Shown: positions 45,418-55,123, counted from the first letter of the stretch. The stretch is DNA of 64,000 bases from Gammaproteobacteria bacterium LSUCC0057 (GCA_004535795.1 SPIA01000001.1:124001-188000); one strand, 5' to 3'. Program-made: numbers and translations. Notes: a model not told the origin generated them from the letters alone.

Positions 45418-48400
45418 ATGAATCTGACCAAAGCCGCTCTCTCAAACCCCGCCGCTGCGCTTGTCGCGGTGGTGCTGTTGCTACTGCTCGGCAGCGTCAG
45501 TTTGAGCCAGCTGCCGGTGCAGCTGTTTCCCAACATCGACGACCCAATCATTACCGTGCAAGCGGACTGGCGCGCCGCCTCGCCGCGCGAGGTCGAGGCG
45601 GAGCTGATCGAGCCGATTGAGGAAGTGCTCGAGGGGCTGGCCGGGGTGGTGGAGATGAACGCCAAAGCCGCCGCTGGGCGCGCCAGTGTGACGCTGACCT
45701 TTGAGTTGGGCAGCGACATGCAGCAGGCACTGATCGAGGTTATCAGCCGTCTCAACCGACTGCCGGCGCTGCCACGCAATGTTAAACCACCCACCGTGCA
45801 CCTCGGCGGCGCCGGTGGTGCAGCGCCGTTGCTGAGTTGGTTTTTTCTGCAGCGGTTGGCGGGCAACGACACCGACATCGAGAGTTACCTGCCGTTGATG
45901 GATGCCCAGATTGAACCGCTGATTGAGTCGGTGCCGGGTGTCTCGGGTGTCGAATTAGGCTCTGGCGGGCGCTACAAAGAGCGGCTGATTATTGAGTTCG
46001 ACCCCTACCTCACCGCGCAGTTGGGCATAGAGCTGCCAAAAATTGTCGGCTTAATCGGTGCCGCCAACGACAGCGCCGGCGGTTTTGTCGAAGTGGGCCG
46101 ACGCCGCTACATGCTGCGCTTGGAGGGTCGCTACGACCTCGATGAGCTCGGTCAGATGGTTTTGGAGTGGCGCGACGGCCGTCCGATCTACCTGCGCGAT
46201 ATCGCCACCATTGCCCTCGAGGTGCCAGACGATGTCGGTATATTCCGCCAGAATGGCAACCCGGCGATCGGCTTTATGGTCAACCGCCAGCCAGAGGCCA
46301 ATCTGCTCTCCACCCTGGCCGAAGTGAAGCGCCGCGTAGCTGAGCTCAACAGCGAGCTGTTGGAGCCGCAGGGGCTGCGCATTGTCCAGTCGTTCGACCC
46401 CTCGGTGTTTATCTACCGCGCCATCCAGCTGGTCAGCGGTAATTTAATTATCGGTGTGCTGCTGGCGATTGGCGGTCTGTGGCTGTTCTTGCGCCGCTGG
46501 CGGGCCACGCTGATCGTTGCCGCGGCGATCCCGATTTCCCTGCTGACCACTTTTATTGTACTTAAGCTGACTGGCCGCACCCTCAATGTCATCTCGCTGG
46601 CCGGGTTGGCATTTGCTGTGGGTATGGTGGTGGACGCCGCTATTGTGGTGCTGGAGAGCATAGTCCGTCAGCGCGAGCGCGGTATCGGCGCCGAGCAGGC
46701 GGCGCTGGAGGGCGCCAACCGCGTCTGGGGGGCGCTGCTCGCCTCCACTGCGACTACGGTAATTATCTTTATCCCGGTGCTGTTCCTCAAAGAGGTGGAG
46801 GGCCAGTTGTTTGGCGATCTGGCAGTGACCATCGCGGTAGCCGTCACCGTCTCGCTTTTGGTAGCGGTCACGCTGGTGCCGCTGGCATCGCAATACGGGC
46901 TGGCAGTCGCTGCCGGCCCAGACCGCTTTGCACCGCTCTGGCAGCGCATCACTGCACGGATTTTGCAACTCACCGAAACGCCGCACCAGCGGCTGCGTTT
47001 AATCGCGCTGCTCACGGTTGTGCCGGTGCTGCTGACTGTGGCGCTGCTGCCAGAGCGCGACTACCTGCCGCCGGTAAAACGCGACGCCATCGATGCAGTG
47101 TTCCGGCTGCCGCCGGGTGCCTCGCAACAGTCGCTGCGCGAGGATATTGTTGCGCTGCTGGAGCAGCGCCTGGCCCCCTACATGGCGGGTGAAAAACAGC
47201 CCGCCTTGAAAAACTACTACATTCTCATCTACGGCCAAGGTGGGCGGCTCGGGGTCAGAGCGCGCGATCAAAGTCGTGTCGCCGAGTTGCAGCAGCTGAT
47301 CGCTGACGAAATTGTCAACGACATCCCCGACCTGCAAGCCTTCGTCCGCCAAGACGACCTGTTTGGCGCCTTTGGCGCTGTTCGCGGCATACCGATGTAT
47401 ATTCAGGGGCGCGACTCGGAGGCCACTAGTGCCGCGGCGATGCACGCTATAACGGTGCTCGAGCAGGTGATGCCGGGGGCGCAGGTGCGCCCGCTCGCCG
47501 AGCTGGTCGACGCCGACCCGGAGCTGCGACTGGCGCCGCGCGACAACCGCATCCATGAGTCGGGCTGGTCGCGCGCGCAACTTGGGCTGATCACCCGCGC
47601 TCTGGGGGATGGGCTCTATGTCGGCGACTATTTCGACGGTGAGCACCAGGTCGATATGCTGTTGCGCAGTAAGTCGTGGGCGACCCCAGATCAATTTGCC
47701 CAACTGCCGCTGCAGACCCCGGCGGCCGGCGTGGTGCCGCTCAGCGAGCTGGTCGCTGTAGAGCGCGCGGTGGGTCCCAACACCATTGTCCGCATAGATA
47801 GCCGCCGCACCAAGATTCTCGAGATTGTACCGCCGCCGGCGATGACCCTCGAGCACGCGCTGGCACTCCTCAAAAACCAAGTTGAGCCCGAGCTTGCCGA
47901 GTTACTGCCGGTCGATGGCGGCATTGCCTACGGCGGTTCTGCCGACGATCTGCAGCGCGCCACCGCGACACTCGGGCAAAACTTTTTAGTGGCGCTATTG
48001 GTGCTGCTGCTGTTGATCAGCGCGCTGTTCCGCTCGTTGCGCGACGGTCTGCTGGTGCTGTTGGCGCTGCCGTTGGCGATGGTCGGCTCGGTCGTCACCC
48101 TACAGCTGCTCAACTGGATCAGCTTTCAGCCACTCGATCTGCTGACCATGATCGGCTTTGTCATTCTGCTCGGCTTGGTGGTCAACAACGCCATTTTGTT
48201 GGTCCACCAGACCCGCCAGTCTGAGCGCGACGGAGCCTCGCGGCGGGCGGCGGTCGAGAGCGCACTGCTGTTGCGGCTGCGGCCGATTTTTATGAGCACC
48301 TTAACCAGTCTATTTGGCATGCTGCCGCTGCTGTTAATGCCCGGCGTCGGTTCCGTCATCTACCGCGGCATGGCGGCAGTGATTGTCGGCGGTATGAGTG

Positions 48401-48483
48401 TCAGTGCTATTTTTACCCTGCTGCTGTTGCCGGCGCTGTTGCGCGTGGGCGAGCCGCCGGCGGCAAAACCCTCTTTACAGTGA
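45418..48483 (+). CDS. Efflux RND transporter permease (AcrB/HAE1 superfamily)
   Basis: Inner-membrane proton-driven pump subunit (1021 aa). It has two symmetrical halves, each with a first helix, a large periplasmic domain and a helix bundle; LPVQLFPNIDDPIITV near the N-terminus is typical. In TM4 the usual Asp-Asp pair reads D406-A407 (MVVDAAIVVLE), and in TM10 the AcrB Lys position reads Asn (GLVVNNAILLV). This places it in a divergent RND subgroup rather than the classic multidrug pumps. The periplasmic adaptor gene follows after 7 bases; no outer-membrane TolC gene is adjacent. Confidence 0.92.
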   Translation: MNLTKAALSNPAAALVAVVLLLLLGSVSLSQLPVQLFPNIDDPIITVQADWRAASPREVEAELIEPIEEVLEGLAGVVEMNAKAAAGRASVTLTFELGSDMQQALIEVISRLNRLPALPRNVKPPTVHLGGAGGAAPLLSWFFLQRLAGNDTDIESYLPLMDAQIEPLIESVPGVSGVELGSGGRYKERLIIEFDPYLTAQLGIELPKIVGLIGAANDSAGGFVEVGRRRYMLRLEGRYDLDELGQMVLEWRDGRPIYLRDIATIALEVPDDVGIFRQNGNPAIGFMVNRQPEANLLSTLAEVKRRVAELNSELLEPQGLRIVQSFDPSVFIYRAIQLVSGNLIIGVLLAIGGLWLFLRRWRATLIVAAAIPISLLTTFIVLKLTGRTLNVISLAGLAFAVGMVVDAAIVVLESIVRQRERGIGAEQAALEGANRVWGALLASTATTVIIFIPVLFLKEVEGQLFGDLAVTIAVAVTVSLLVAVTLVPLASQYGLAVAAGPDRFAPLWQRITARILQLTETPHQRLRLIALLTVVPVLLTVALLPERDYLPPVKRDAIDAVFRLPPGASQQSLREDIVALLEQRLAPYMAGEKQPALKNYYILIYGQGGRLGVRARDQSRVAELQQLIADEIVNDIPDLQAFVRQDDLFGAFGAVRGIPMYIQGRDSEATSAAAMHAITVLEQVMPGAQVRPLAELVDADPELRLAPRDNRIHESGWSRAQLGLITRALGDGLYVGDYFDGEHQVDMLLRSKSWATPDQFAQLPLQTPAAGVVPLSELVAVERAVGPNTIVRIDSRRTKILEIVPPPAMTLEHALALLKNQVEPELAELLPVDGGIAYGGSADDLQRATATLGQNFLVALLVLLLLISALFRSLRDGLLVLLALPLAMVGSVVTLQLLNWISFQPLDLLTMIGFVILLGLVVNNAILLVHQTRQSERDGASRRAAVESALLLRLRPIFMSTLTSLFGMLPLLLMPGVGSVIYRGMAAVIVGGMSVSAIFTLLLLPALLRVGEPPAAKPSLQ

Positions 48484-48490
48484 GCCCGCT

Positions 48491-49588
48491 ATGTTCCAGA
48501 ACCTGTTAACTACTACCCCAACCCTGCAACGGCTCGCCGGTTGTGCGCTGGCGGTGCTGTTGGCCGCCGCGCCAGTCGTCATCAGTGCGGCACCGTTGGC
48601 CGCGGTGCAGACCGCAGAGGTTGAACAGCGCGCGGTGGCGCCCGCTTATCTGGCGCTGGGCAGCGTGGTCAGCCGTTACGACGCCAAAATAGCCGCCCAG
48701 ACCGCCGGGCGGGTGCTGTGGAGTGCCGAGTTGGGTGCCGCGCGGCAACAGGGCGAGCCGTTGTTGCAACTCGATGCCGCCGATCTAGAGCTGCAGCGCC
48801 AGCTCGATGAGGCCGAACTGGCGCGGCTGCAAGCGCAGCGCGACTACCTCGACAAGCAGGTGACGCGGCTAGCGCAGCTGCGCCAGCGCGACAGCAGCTC
48901 GCAGATGGAGCTCGACCGCCTCGAGGCCGAGCGCAGCGCACTGCAGCAGCAGACCGTCGCAGCCCAAGTGCGGCTGGCGCAGACCGACTTGGCGCTGCAG
49001 CGCTGCGAGGTGGTCGCGCCGTTCGCCGGCGTAGTGGCGGAGCGTCTAGTGCAGACCGGTGAGTATGTCAGCGCCGGTCAGGCGGTGGCGCGGCTGGTCA
49101 GCACCGCGCAGCTGGAGGGCTCGGTGTTGGCGCCGGTCGCGACCCTGCGCTACAGCGAGCTGGGGTCAACGGTAGCGGTGCGCGGTGACGACGCCGAGCA
49201 GTTGGCGCCGATCAGCCGTATTGTGCCGGTCGCCGATCGCGTGTCGAGATTGGTGGAAGTGCGGGTCGCGCTCGATCAAGCGCACTGGGTGGTCGGCCAG
49301 CCACTGCGCATCGCTCTGGCCATCGGTGCGCCACAACAGGCGTTGACGGTGCCGCGCGATGCCCTGGTGCTGCGCGAGGGCGAAAGCTATGTGATGGCGG
49401 TAGATGGCCAGCAGCAGGTGGTTAAAGTGCCGTTGCAGCTGGGCTTTGGCGAGCAGCACTTTGTCGCTGTGGAGCCGGTCGGCGCGGCGCAGTTGCAGCC
49501 GGGCGATAGGGTGGTGGTGCGTGGTGCGGAGCGTCTGCGCCCCGGTCAACAGGTTAAGGTATTGGCGCGCCCGCTCGCAGCACCGTAG
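48491..49588 (+). CDS. RND efflux periplasmic adaptor (membrane fusion protein)
   Basis: A 365-aa secreted protein, signal peptide ending near ISA (about residue 32). The order is barrel-sandwich hybrid half (AQTAGRVLWSAELGAARQQGEPLLQLD), alpha-hairpin coiled coil (about 85-155, Gln/Leu/Arg heptads), second lipoyl half (APFAGVVAERLVQTGEYVSAGQ), beta-barrel and membrane-proximal domain. ATG 48491 is chosen since the longer frame begins inside the permease gene. Permease-then-adaptor order is the reverse of acrAB. Confidence 0.9.
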   Translation: MFQNLLTTTPTLQRLAGCALAVLLAAAPVVISAAPLAAVQTAEVEQRAVAPAYLALGSVVSRYDAKIAAQTAGRVLWSAELGAARQQGEPLLQLDAADLELQRQLDEAELARLQAQRDYLDKQVTRLAQLRQRDSSSQMELDRLEAERSALQQQTVAAQVRLAQTDLALQRCEVVAPFAGVVAERLVQTGEYVSAGQAVARLVSTAQLEGSVLAPVATLRYSELGSTVAVRGDDAEQLAPISRIVPVADRVSRLVEVRVALDQAHWVVGQPLRIALAIGAPQQALTVPRDALVLREGESYVMAVDGQQQVVKVPLQLGFGEQHFVAVEPVGAAQLQPGDRVVVRGAERLRPGQQVKVLARPLAAP

Positions 49589-49686
49589 CGACCGCCAGCG
49601 GATAGCTAGACTTCCCGGCGACGGGCGCTACACTGGCAGCACCGTCGACCAGAGCGCCGTCAGTAGCGCCAGTAGTGAGAGATGTT

Positions 49687-50439
49687 ATGTGTAAAATCGT
49701 TCGTCAGTTGTCCCTCTTTGCCTTGCTGTCACTGGTGTTTGCCAGCGTTGTTGGACTGCCTTTAAATCAGTCGCAGCGCGACACATTGCTGGCTCAAATC
49801 AGCGCGGTACGACCAGATCTGCAGTTCGAGATTATCGGCCCCGCACCGGTCGCAGAGCTTTATGAGGTTCAGGTTATCAATGGCCCGGTGCTCTACGTTT
49901 CAGCTGATGGTGAGTATTTTTTTGACGGCTCACTTTTTCGGGTAGAAGAGGGCGGCTTTGTCGATATCGCCGCGAAACGACTCAATGCCCAACGCAAAAA
50001 AATGCTCGACGCCGTCGATCCACAAACCATGATTATCTACACCCCGCAAATACAGCGTCGCGCCACCATCACCGTCTTTACCGATATCGACTGCGGCTAC
50101 TGCCGCAAGCTCCATCGCGAGATGGATGAGCTGCTCAGCTACGGCATTGAAGTGCGCTACCTCGCCTATCCGCGTGCCGGTATCGGCTCTGACTCCTACC
50201 GCAAAATAGCCACCGCCTGGTGTGCCGACGACCCCAACGCGACGATGACCGCGCTAAAGGCGGGCGACAGTGTGGCGATGAACGTCTGCAGCGACAACCC
50301 GGTGGCGGCGCACTTTGCGCTGGGCGGGGCGATGGGTGTCAGCGGCACGCCGGCAATTGTATTGGCCGATGGCACGCTACTGCCGGGCTATCGACCGGCG
50401 GCGGCATTTGCCGAGCTACTCGGGCTCGCTACTCGCTAG
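49687..50439 (+). CDS. dsbC: Thiol:disulfide interchange protein DsbC
   Basis: Periplasmic disulfide isomerase (250 aa). Signal peptide (about 1-23), N-terminal dimerisation domain (about 24-85), linker, then a thioredoxin domain with active site Cys136-Gly-Tyr-Cys139 (DIDCGYCRKLH) and cis-Pro in SGTPAI. A second Cys pair (WCADD, NVCSD) fits the structural disulfide. ATG 49687 follows a GAGAG stretch; a GTG 12 bases upstream is an alternative. dsbC-hom-thrC order is conserved in Pseudomonas-like genomes. Confidence 0.94.
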   Translation: MCKIVRQLSLFALLSLVFASVVGLPLNQSQRDTLLAQISAVRPDLQFEIIGPAPVAELYEVQVINGPVLYVSADGEYFFDGSLFRVEEGGFVDIAAKRLNAQRKKMLDAVDPQTMIIYTPQIQRRATITVFTDIDCGYCRKLHREMDELLSYGIEVRYLAYPRAGIGSDSYRKIATAWCADDPNATMTALKAGDSVAMNVCSDNPVAAHFALGGAMGVSGTPAIVLADGTLLPGYRPAAAFAELLGLATR

Positions 50440-50463
50440 CAACGCCCGTGTTCATTGACATCG

Positions 50464-50496
50464 AGGGCCGCTGTGAGTACTGTTAGCGGCCTTTTT
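50464..50496 (+). terminator. Terminator between dsbC and hom
   Basis: GGCCGCT (50466-50472) and AGCGGCC (50485-50491) with a 12-base loop, followed by TTTTT. It lies just before the hom ribosome site, so it may act as an attenuator for hom if the hom promoter is upstream. Confidence 0.75.
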
Positions 50497-50518
50497 CTCG
50501 ACCGTCTCTGGAGTGACT

Positions 50519-51826
50519 TTGCGCAAAATTAATGTAGGCATTTGTGGGCTCGGTACCGTCGGTAGCGGCACGGTGAACTTATTGCGCGACAACGCCGAGC
50601 TAATCGCCGGCCGCGCCCAGTGTGAGTTGGTAATCGCGCAGATTGGTGCCCGTCGCCCCAACCCCGCCTGTGATACCCAATCGCTCAACGTTACCAGCGA
50701 CATCTTTGAGGTATTAGTCAATCCCGATATCGATGTGGTGGTGGAGTTGATCGGCGGCACTACAGTCGCTTACGACCTGGTGATGGGCGCTATCGCCAAT
50801 GGCAAACATGTCGTCACCGCCAACAAGGCGCTGATCGCCGAGCACGGCGGCGAAATTTTTGCCGCCGCCGCCAAGGCGGGGGTGATGGTTGGCTACGAGG
50901 CCGCGGTGGCGGGGGGTATTCCCATCATTAAAGCGCTGCGCGAGGGGCTGGCCGGCAACCGCGTCAACTGGATCGCCGGCATTATCAACGGCACCACTAA
51001 CTTTATTCTCTCCGAGATGGCCAGCAAAGGCACGCCGTTCGCCAAACTGCTCAGCGACGCCCAGGCCAAAGGTTATGCCGAGGCCGACCCCACGTTTGAT
51101 GTTGAAGGGATCGACGCCGCGCACAAGTTGGTGATTCTCGCCTCGCTCGGCTTTGGCATTCCGCTCTCTATTGAGGGGCTCTACAGCGAGGGGATCACTA
51201 AGCTGGAGCCGCTCGATGTCGCCTATGCCGACGAGCTCGGCTACAAGGTCAAGCACCTCGGTATCGCCCGCCAGAGCAGCGAGGGGGTCGAGCTGCGGGT
51301 TCACCCGACACTGGTGCCCCACAGCAGCCTGATCTCTGACGTCGACGGCGTGCTCAACGCCGTTATGGTCAACTCCGATGCGGTCGGTACCACCCTCTAC
51401 TCTGGTGCTGGCGCCGGCGCATTGCCAACCGCCTCGTCGTTGGTCGCCGACCTCATCGATGTAGCGCGGCGCAGCGCTTGCAAACCGGAGAGCTGGCCGC
51501 CGGCGCTCGGCGTGCCGGTCGCCCAGCTGACCGCGCAGCCGATGTTGGCGATCGAACAGATCGACACCGCCTTTTACATCCGCTTTGCCGCGCTCGATAA
51601 ACCCGGCGTGCTGTCGGCGGTGACCAAAATCATGGGCGATGCCGGTATCAGCATCGAGGCGATTATTCAGCGCGAGCAGCCGGTTGGCGAGCAGTTCGTC
51701 AATGTCATTATTCTCACCGACGTCACCAAAGAGCAGCAGCTAGAAGGCGCGGTAGCGGCCATCGAAGCGCTCGATACGGTGCGCGATTCGGTCACCTTTA
51801 TCCGTGTAGAACACCTGGACCAGTAG
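50519..51826 (+). CDS. hom: Homoserine dehydrogenase
   Basis: NAD(P)-dependent enzyme (435 aa) reducing aspartate semialdehyde to homoserine for threonine and methionine. Rossmann GICGLGTVGSGTV at the N-terminus, catalytic/substrate segment AAVAGGIPIIKALREGLAGN and GTTNFIL, and a C-terminal ACT domain (about 350-430, KPGVLSAVTKIMGDAGISIEAI) for threonine feedback. The TTG at 50519 is preferred because GGAG lies 5 bases upstream and the N-terminus then matches homologues; GTG 50513 overlaps that GGAG. thrC begins right after the stop. Confidence 0.95.
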   Translation: MRKINVGICGLGTVGSGTVNLLRDNAELIAGRAQCELVIAQIGARRPNPACDTQSLNVTSDIFEVLVNPDIDVVVELIGGTTVAYDLVMGAIANGKHVVTANKALIAEHGGEIFAAAAKAGVMVGYEAAVAGGIPIIKALREGLAGNRVNWIAGIINGTTNFILSEMASKGTPFAKLLSDAQAKGYAEADPTFDVEGIDAAHKLVILASLGFGIPLSIEGLYSEGITKLEPLDVAYADELGYKVKHLGIARQSSEGVELRVHPTLVPHSSLISDVDGVLNAVMVNSDAVGTTLYSGAGAGALPTASSLVADLIDVARRSACKPESWPPALGVPVAQLTAQPMLAIEQIDTAFYIRFAALDKPGVLSAVTKIMGDAGISIEAIIQREQPVGEQFVNVIILTDVTKEQQLEGAVAAIEALDTVRDSVTFIRVEHLDQ

Positions 51827-53224
51827 ATGAAATATATCAGCACCCGCGGTGCCACCGCCCCGCACAGCTTTGAGCAAGTCGTCATGACCGGGCTGGCGCC
51901 CGACGGCGGCCTGTTTGTCCCCGAGCACCTGCCGCAGTTTAGTCGCGAAGAGATCGCCAGCTGGGCGGGGCTCGGCTACCCGGAACTGGCGCTGAAAGTG
52001 ATCGCGCCGTTTGTCGATGGCGAGATTCCCGAGCACGACCTCAAAGCGCTGATCGACCGCTCTTACGCCAATTTCCGCCACGAAGCGATTGCGCCACTGC
52101 TGCAGAGCGGCCACAACGAGTGGATCCTCGAGCTGTTTCATGGTCCGACGCTGGCCTTTAAAGATTTTGCCCTGCAGTTTTTGGGCAACCTGCTCGACTA
52201 TATTCTCGCCAAGCGCGACCAGCGGGTAGTGATTATGGGCGCCACTTCCGGTGACACCGGCTCAGCCGCCATCGAGGGGTGTAAGCAGTGCAAAAACCTC
52301 GACATCTTCATTTTGCACCCGCACAACCGCGTCTCTGAGGTGCAGCGCCGCCAGATGACCACGGTTTTGGCCGACAATGTCCACAACATCGCACTACAGG
52401 GTAACTTTGACGACTGCCAAAATATGGTTAAGGCCAGTTTTGCCGACCAGTCGTTCCTGCCCGAGGGGCGCCAGTTGGCGGCGGTCAACTCGATCAACTG
52501 GGCGCGCATCATGGCCCAAATCGTCTACTACTTTTGGGCGGCGCTGGCACTGGGTGGCCCGCACCGGGCGGTCTCGTTCTCAGTGCCGACCGGCAACTTT
52601 GGCGACATCTTTGCAGGCTACCTGGCCAAGCAGATGGGCTTGCCAATCGAGCAGCTGGTGATTGCCACCAACCAGAACGACATTCTGCACCGTTGCATCA
52701 GCGCCAATGACCACACCACCCACGCTCTGCAGCACAGCTTGGCGCCGAGTATGGATATTATGATCTCGAGCAACTTCGAGCGGCTGCTGTTCGATCTCTA
52801 CGACCGCGACGGCGACAAAATTACCGAGCTGATGGCGGCCGCCAAAGCGGGCCAGATGAACCTCAGCGACGATGCGCTGGGGCGCGCCCGCGAGCTGTTC
52901 AGCAGTTACCGCAGCGACGATGCCGGCATGGTTGAGACCATTCGTCAGGTCTGGGCCGTCAGCGGCTATCTGCTCGATCCACACACGGCGATTGGCCTCG
53001 CCGCTGCGCGCGCCTGCCGCCGCAACAGCACCACGCCGATGGTCACTCTGGCCACCGCTCACCCAGCTAAGTTTGCCGATGCGGTCCGCGCCGCAGGCTA
53101 TCACGACGAGCCCGAGCTGCCCGCCCACATGGCCGATCTCTGGCAGCGCGAAGAGCGCTACACCGTGGTTGAGCAGGATATCGCCAAGGTACAGCAGTTT
53201 ATGGCCGACAATATCAGCGCCTGA
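51827..53224 (+). CDS. thrC: Threonine synthase
   Basis: PLP enzyme (465 aa) converting O-phosphohomoserine to threonine. The PLP Lys112 is in LAFKDFALQFLG; GATSGDTGSAAIEG and SVPTGNFGDIFAGYLAKQMG bind phosphate and cofactor. It is the long, E. coli/yeast-type class. It begins immediately after the hom TAG; together they form the final aspartate-to-threonine branch. No thrB is adjacent, as in other Pseudomonadales where homoserine kinase lies elsewhere. Confidence 0.97.
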   Translation: MKYISTRGATAPHSFEQVVMTGLAPDGGLFVPEHLPQFSREEIASWAGLGYPELALKVIAPFVDGEIPEHDLKALIDRSYANFRHEAIAPLLQSGHNEWILELFHGPTLAFKDFALQFLGNLLDYILAKRDQRVVIMGATSGDTGSAAIEGCKQCKNLDIFILHPHNRVSEVQRRQMTTVLADNVHNIALQGNFDDCQNMVKASFADQSFLPEGRQLAAVNSINWARIMAQIVYYFWAALALGGPHRAVSFSVPTGNFGDIFAGYLAKQMGLPIEQLVIATNQNDILHRCISANDHTTHALQHSLAPSMDIMISSNFERLLFDLYDRDGDKITELMAAAKAGQMNLSDDALGRARELFSSYRSDDAGMVETIRQVWAVSGYLLDPHTAIGLAAARACRRNSTTPMVTLATAHPAKFADAVRAAGYHDEPELPAHMADLWQREERYTVVEQDIAKVQQFMADNISA

Positions 53225-53235
53225 GCGGCGCCGCG

Positions 53236-53790
53236 CTAACGGCGTACCGGCCGTTTCGCCAGTTTGCGCTGCAGGGTGCGCCGGTGCATACCGAGCGCGC
53301 GCGCGGTGGCAGAGATATTGCCCTGCTGCTCGCTCAGCACGCGCTGAATATGCTCCCACTCCAGCCGCTCTACCGAGGGCGGCATACTCTCTAATTGAAT
53401 CTCTTCGTCTCTGTTAGCGGCAGCCTCGGCGGCCGGTGCCGACCCGAAGGCGGCGATAATCTCGTCGACACCGGCCGGTTTGCACAGATAGTCGCGGGCG
53501 CCGCGCTTGATCGCCTCTACAGCGGTGGAGATACTCGAGTAGCCGGTTAGCACTACAATATCGGCAGTGGCGAGTCGCTCTTTGAGCAGCGGCAGTAGCG
53601 CCAGTCCACTCTGCTGCTGCAGTTTGAGATCGAGCACTACGCGGTCTATCAGTTCACCGTGAAGCCGCTCCAACAGCGCTAACAGCGTGTCGCTGTCGAC
53701 AGCGCTGTGCACGGTGTGGCCGCGACGGCTCAGTGCCCGCGCCAGCACCGCGGTAAAGGTGGTGTCGTCATCAATCAGCAGGTAGTTCAC
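53236..53790 (-). CDS. regA: Redox response regulator RegA/PrrA/RoxR
   Basis: A 184-aa regulator. Receiver domain (1-120): acidic pocket Asp7-Asp9 (LLIDDDT), phospho-acceptor Asp54 (VVLDLKL), VLTGYSS and YLCKPAG. Then a linker and a short C-terminal Fis-type helix-turn-helix (GNISATARALGMHRRTLQRKLAK), the RegA/PrrA/ActR hallmark. It overlaps regB by 4 bases and is transcribed after it. RegA homologues control respiratory oxidases, carbon/nitrogen fixation and electron transport genes and bind GCGNC...GNCGC repeats. Confidence 0.93.
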   Translation of the reverse strand: MNYLLIDDDTTFTAVLARALSRRGHTVHSAVDSDTLLALLERLHGELIDRVVLDLKLQQQSGLALLPLLKERLATADIVVLTGYSSISTAVEAIKRGARDYLCKPAGVDEIIAAFGSAPAAEAAANRDEEIQLESMPPSVERLEWEHIQRVLSEQQGNISATARALGMHRRTLQRKLAKRPVRR

Positions 53791-55073
53791 GGCGCCACCC
53801 GCTGCAAAGATACGGTGGCGGTGGCCAAACTACCGCCCGCTGGGTGCGGCTGCAACTGCAGCGCACCACCAAAACGCTCCAGCGTGGCGCGGGTCAGCGC
53901 CAAGCCAATGCCGAGGCCGCTCGGCGCGCGGTTGCCAACTGCGGTGGCCAGCTCGATGCCAGCGCCGTAGTCGCGCACGGCAAAGCGCAACATGTCGCCA
54001 TCGACCGCTGTAGTCACTTCAATGCGCTCGGCGCTGGCGTCGGCGGCGTTGTTCAACAGGTTGATAAACGCCTGCTCGACGGAGGGGTGCAGATAGCCCT
54101 GCTGGCCGCTGTCGATCTGCTGCTGCAACACCACCGCGACCCGCGGCCGCAATAGCTGCCAGCGCTCGATGAGCTTGCCCAGTTGAGCTGCCACCACCAC
54201 TTGTTGGGCATCGGGCTCGGTGGCTTGGCGCGCAGTATCGACCAGGCTGCGCAGAATAGTCTGGCAGTGCTGTACCTGCGAGTTGAGCAGCTGTAAATCT
54301 TCGCCGGCTTGCTGGGGCGGTGCGGCGCAGAGTTCGTCGAGAACAATCTTCATGGTATTGAGCGGGGTGCCCAGCTCGTGGGCGGTGCCGGCGGCGAGCA
54401 GACCGATGGCGTTGAGTTGGTCGCTGCGCAACTGGTCGGCGCGCTGGCGTTCGAGGCGCTGCTGCTGAGCTCGCACCGTGCTGGCCATTCGCGAAATGTA
54501 GTAGCCAATGATCGAGGCACTCAGCGCAAAATTGACCCACATACCAATAATATGCAGATTGGCGCCATCGCTGGCACCGCCGTGGCCGGCGTGAGCCGAC
54601 AGGCTCAGCGCGGCGATCGGTACGTGCCACTCCAGCAGTAGGGTGTAGCTGAGCAGCGCGGTCACTGTAATGGCGGCGGCCAAGCGCCCCGGTAGGGTGA
54701 TGGCGGCGATGGTGATGGGGATCAAATAGTAAGAGATAAACGGGTTGGAACTGCCGCCGCTGTAGTAGAGCAGCAGAGAAAAAATTAGCGTATCCAGTAG
54801 CAAGTTGGCAAAAAACTCCCGAGCCGATATTGCCGCGACGCGCTGGCGCAGCCAACCCTGTGCGGTCAGCAGAGTAAACAGTGCCAGCAGCAGCGACAAC
54901 TCCAACACCGGCAGTCCGAGCGGCTGCCGCAGCGTAAAGTAGCCGAGTGCCAGCAGTTGGCCGCCGAGCACCAGCGCGCGGATGGCACTCAACCGCAACA
55001 GGTTGCTGCGCATGTCAACAGCGCTATTAGCGTTGGGCGGTGATGGTAGCGAAGGGCTCAAACAAAGACTCAT
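53787..55073 (-). CDS. regB: Redox sensor histidine kinase RegB/PrrB/RoxS
   Basis: Membrane kinase (428 aa) with about six N-terminal helices (28-195), the ubiquinone-sensing heptad GGSSNPF at 106-112, phospho-His232 in AHELGTPLNTM, and redox-active Cys270 in SQVQHCQTIL (38 residues after the His; 40 in Rhodobacter RegB, H225/C265). The ATPase domain has NLLNNAADAS (N box) and GLGIGLALTRATLERFGG. All known redox-sensing elements are thus present. Start ATG at 55073. It is divergent from the MATE gene across 116 bases. Confidence 0.95.
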   Translation of the reverse strand: MSLCLSPSLPSPPNANSAVDMRSNLLRLSAIRALVLGGQLLALGYFTLRQPLGLPVLELSLLLALFTLLTAQGWLRQRVAAISAREFFANLLLDTLIFSLLLYYSGGSSNPFISYYLIPITIAAITLPGRLAAAITVTALLSYTLLLEWHVPIAALSLSAHAGHGGASDGANLHIIGMWVNFALSASIIGYYISRMASTVRAQQQRLERQRADQLRSDQLNAIGLLAAGTAHELGTPLNTMKIVLDELCAAPPQQAGEDLQLLNSQVQHCQTILRSLVDTARQATEPDAQQVVVAAQLGKLIERWQLLRPRVAVVLQQQIDSGQQGYLHPSVEQAFINLLNNAADASAERIEVTTAVDGDMLRFAVRDYGAGIELATAVGNRAPSGLGIGLALTRATLERFGGALQLQPHPAGGSLATATVSLQRVAP

Positions 55074-55123
55074 CTACAGTTGGCGGCTGGCTCTGCCAGC
55101 ACAGATAAAGCCATTATGTTATC

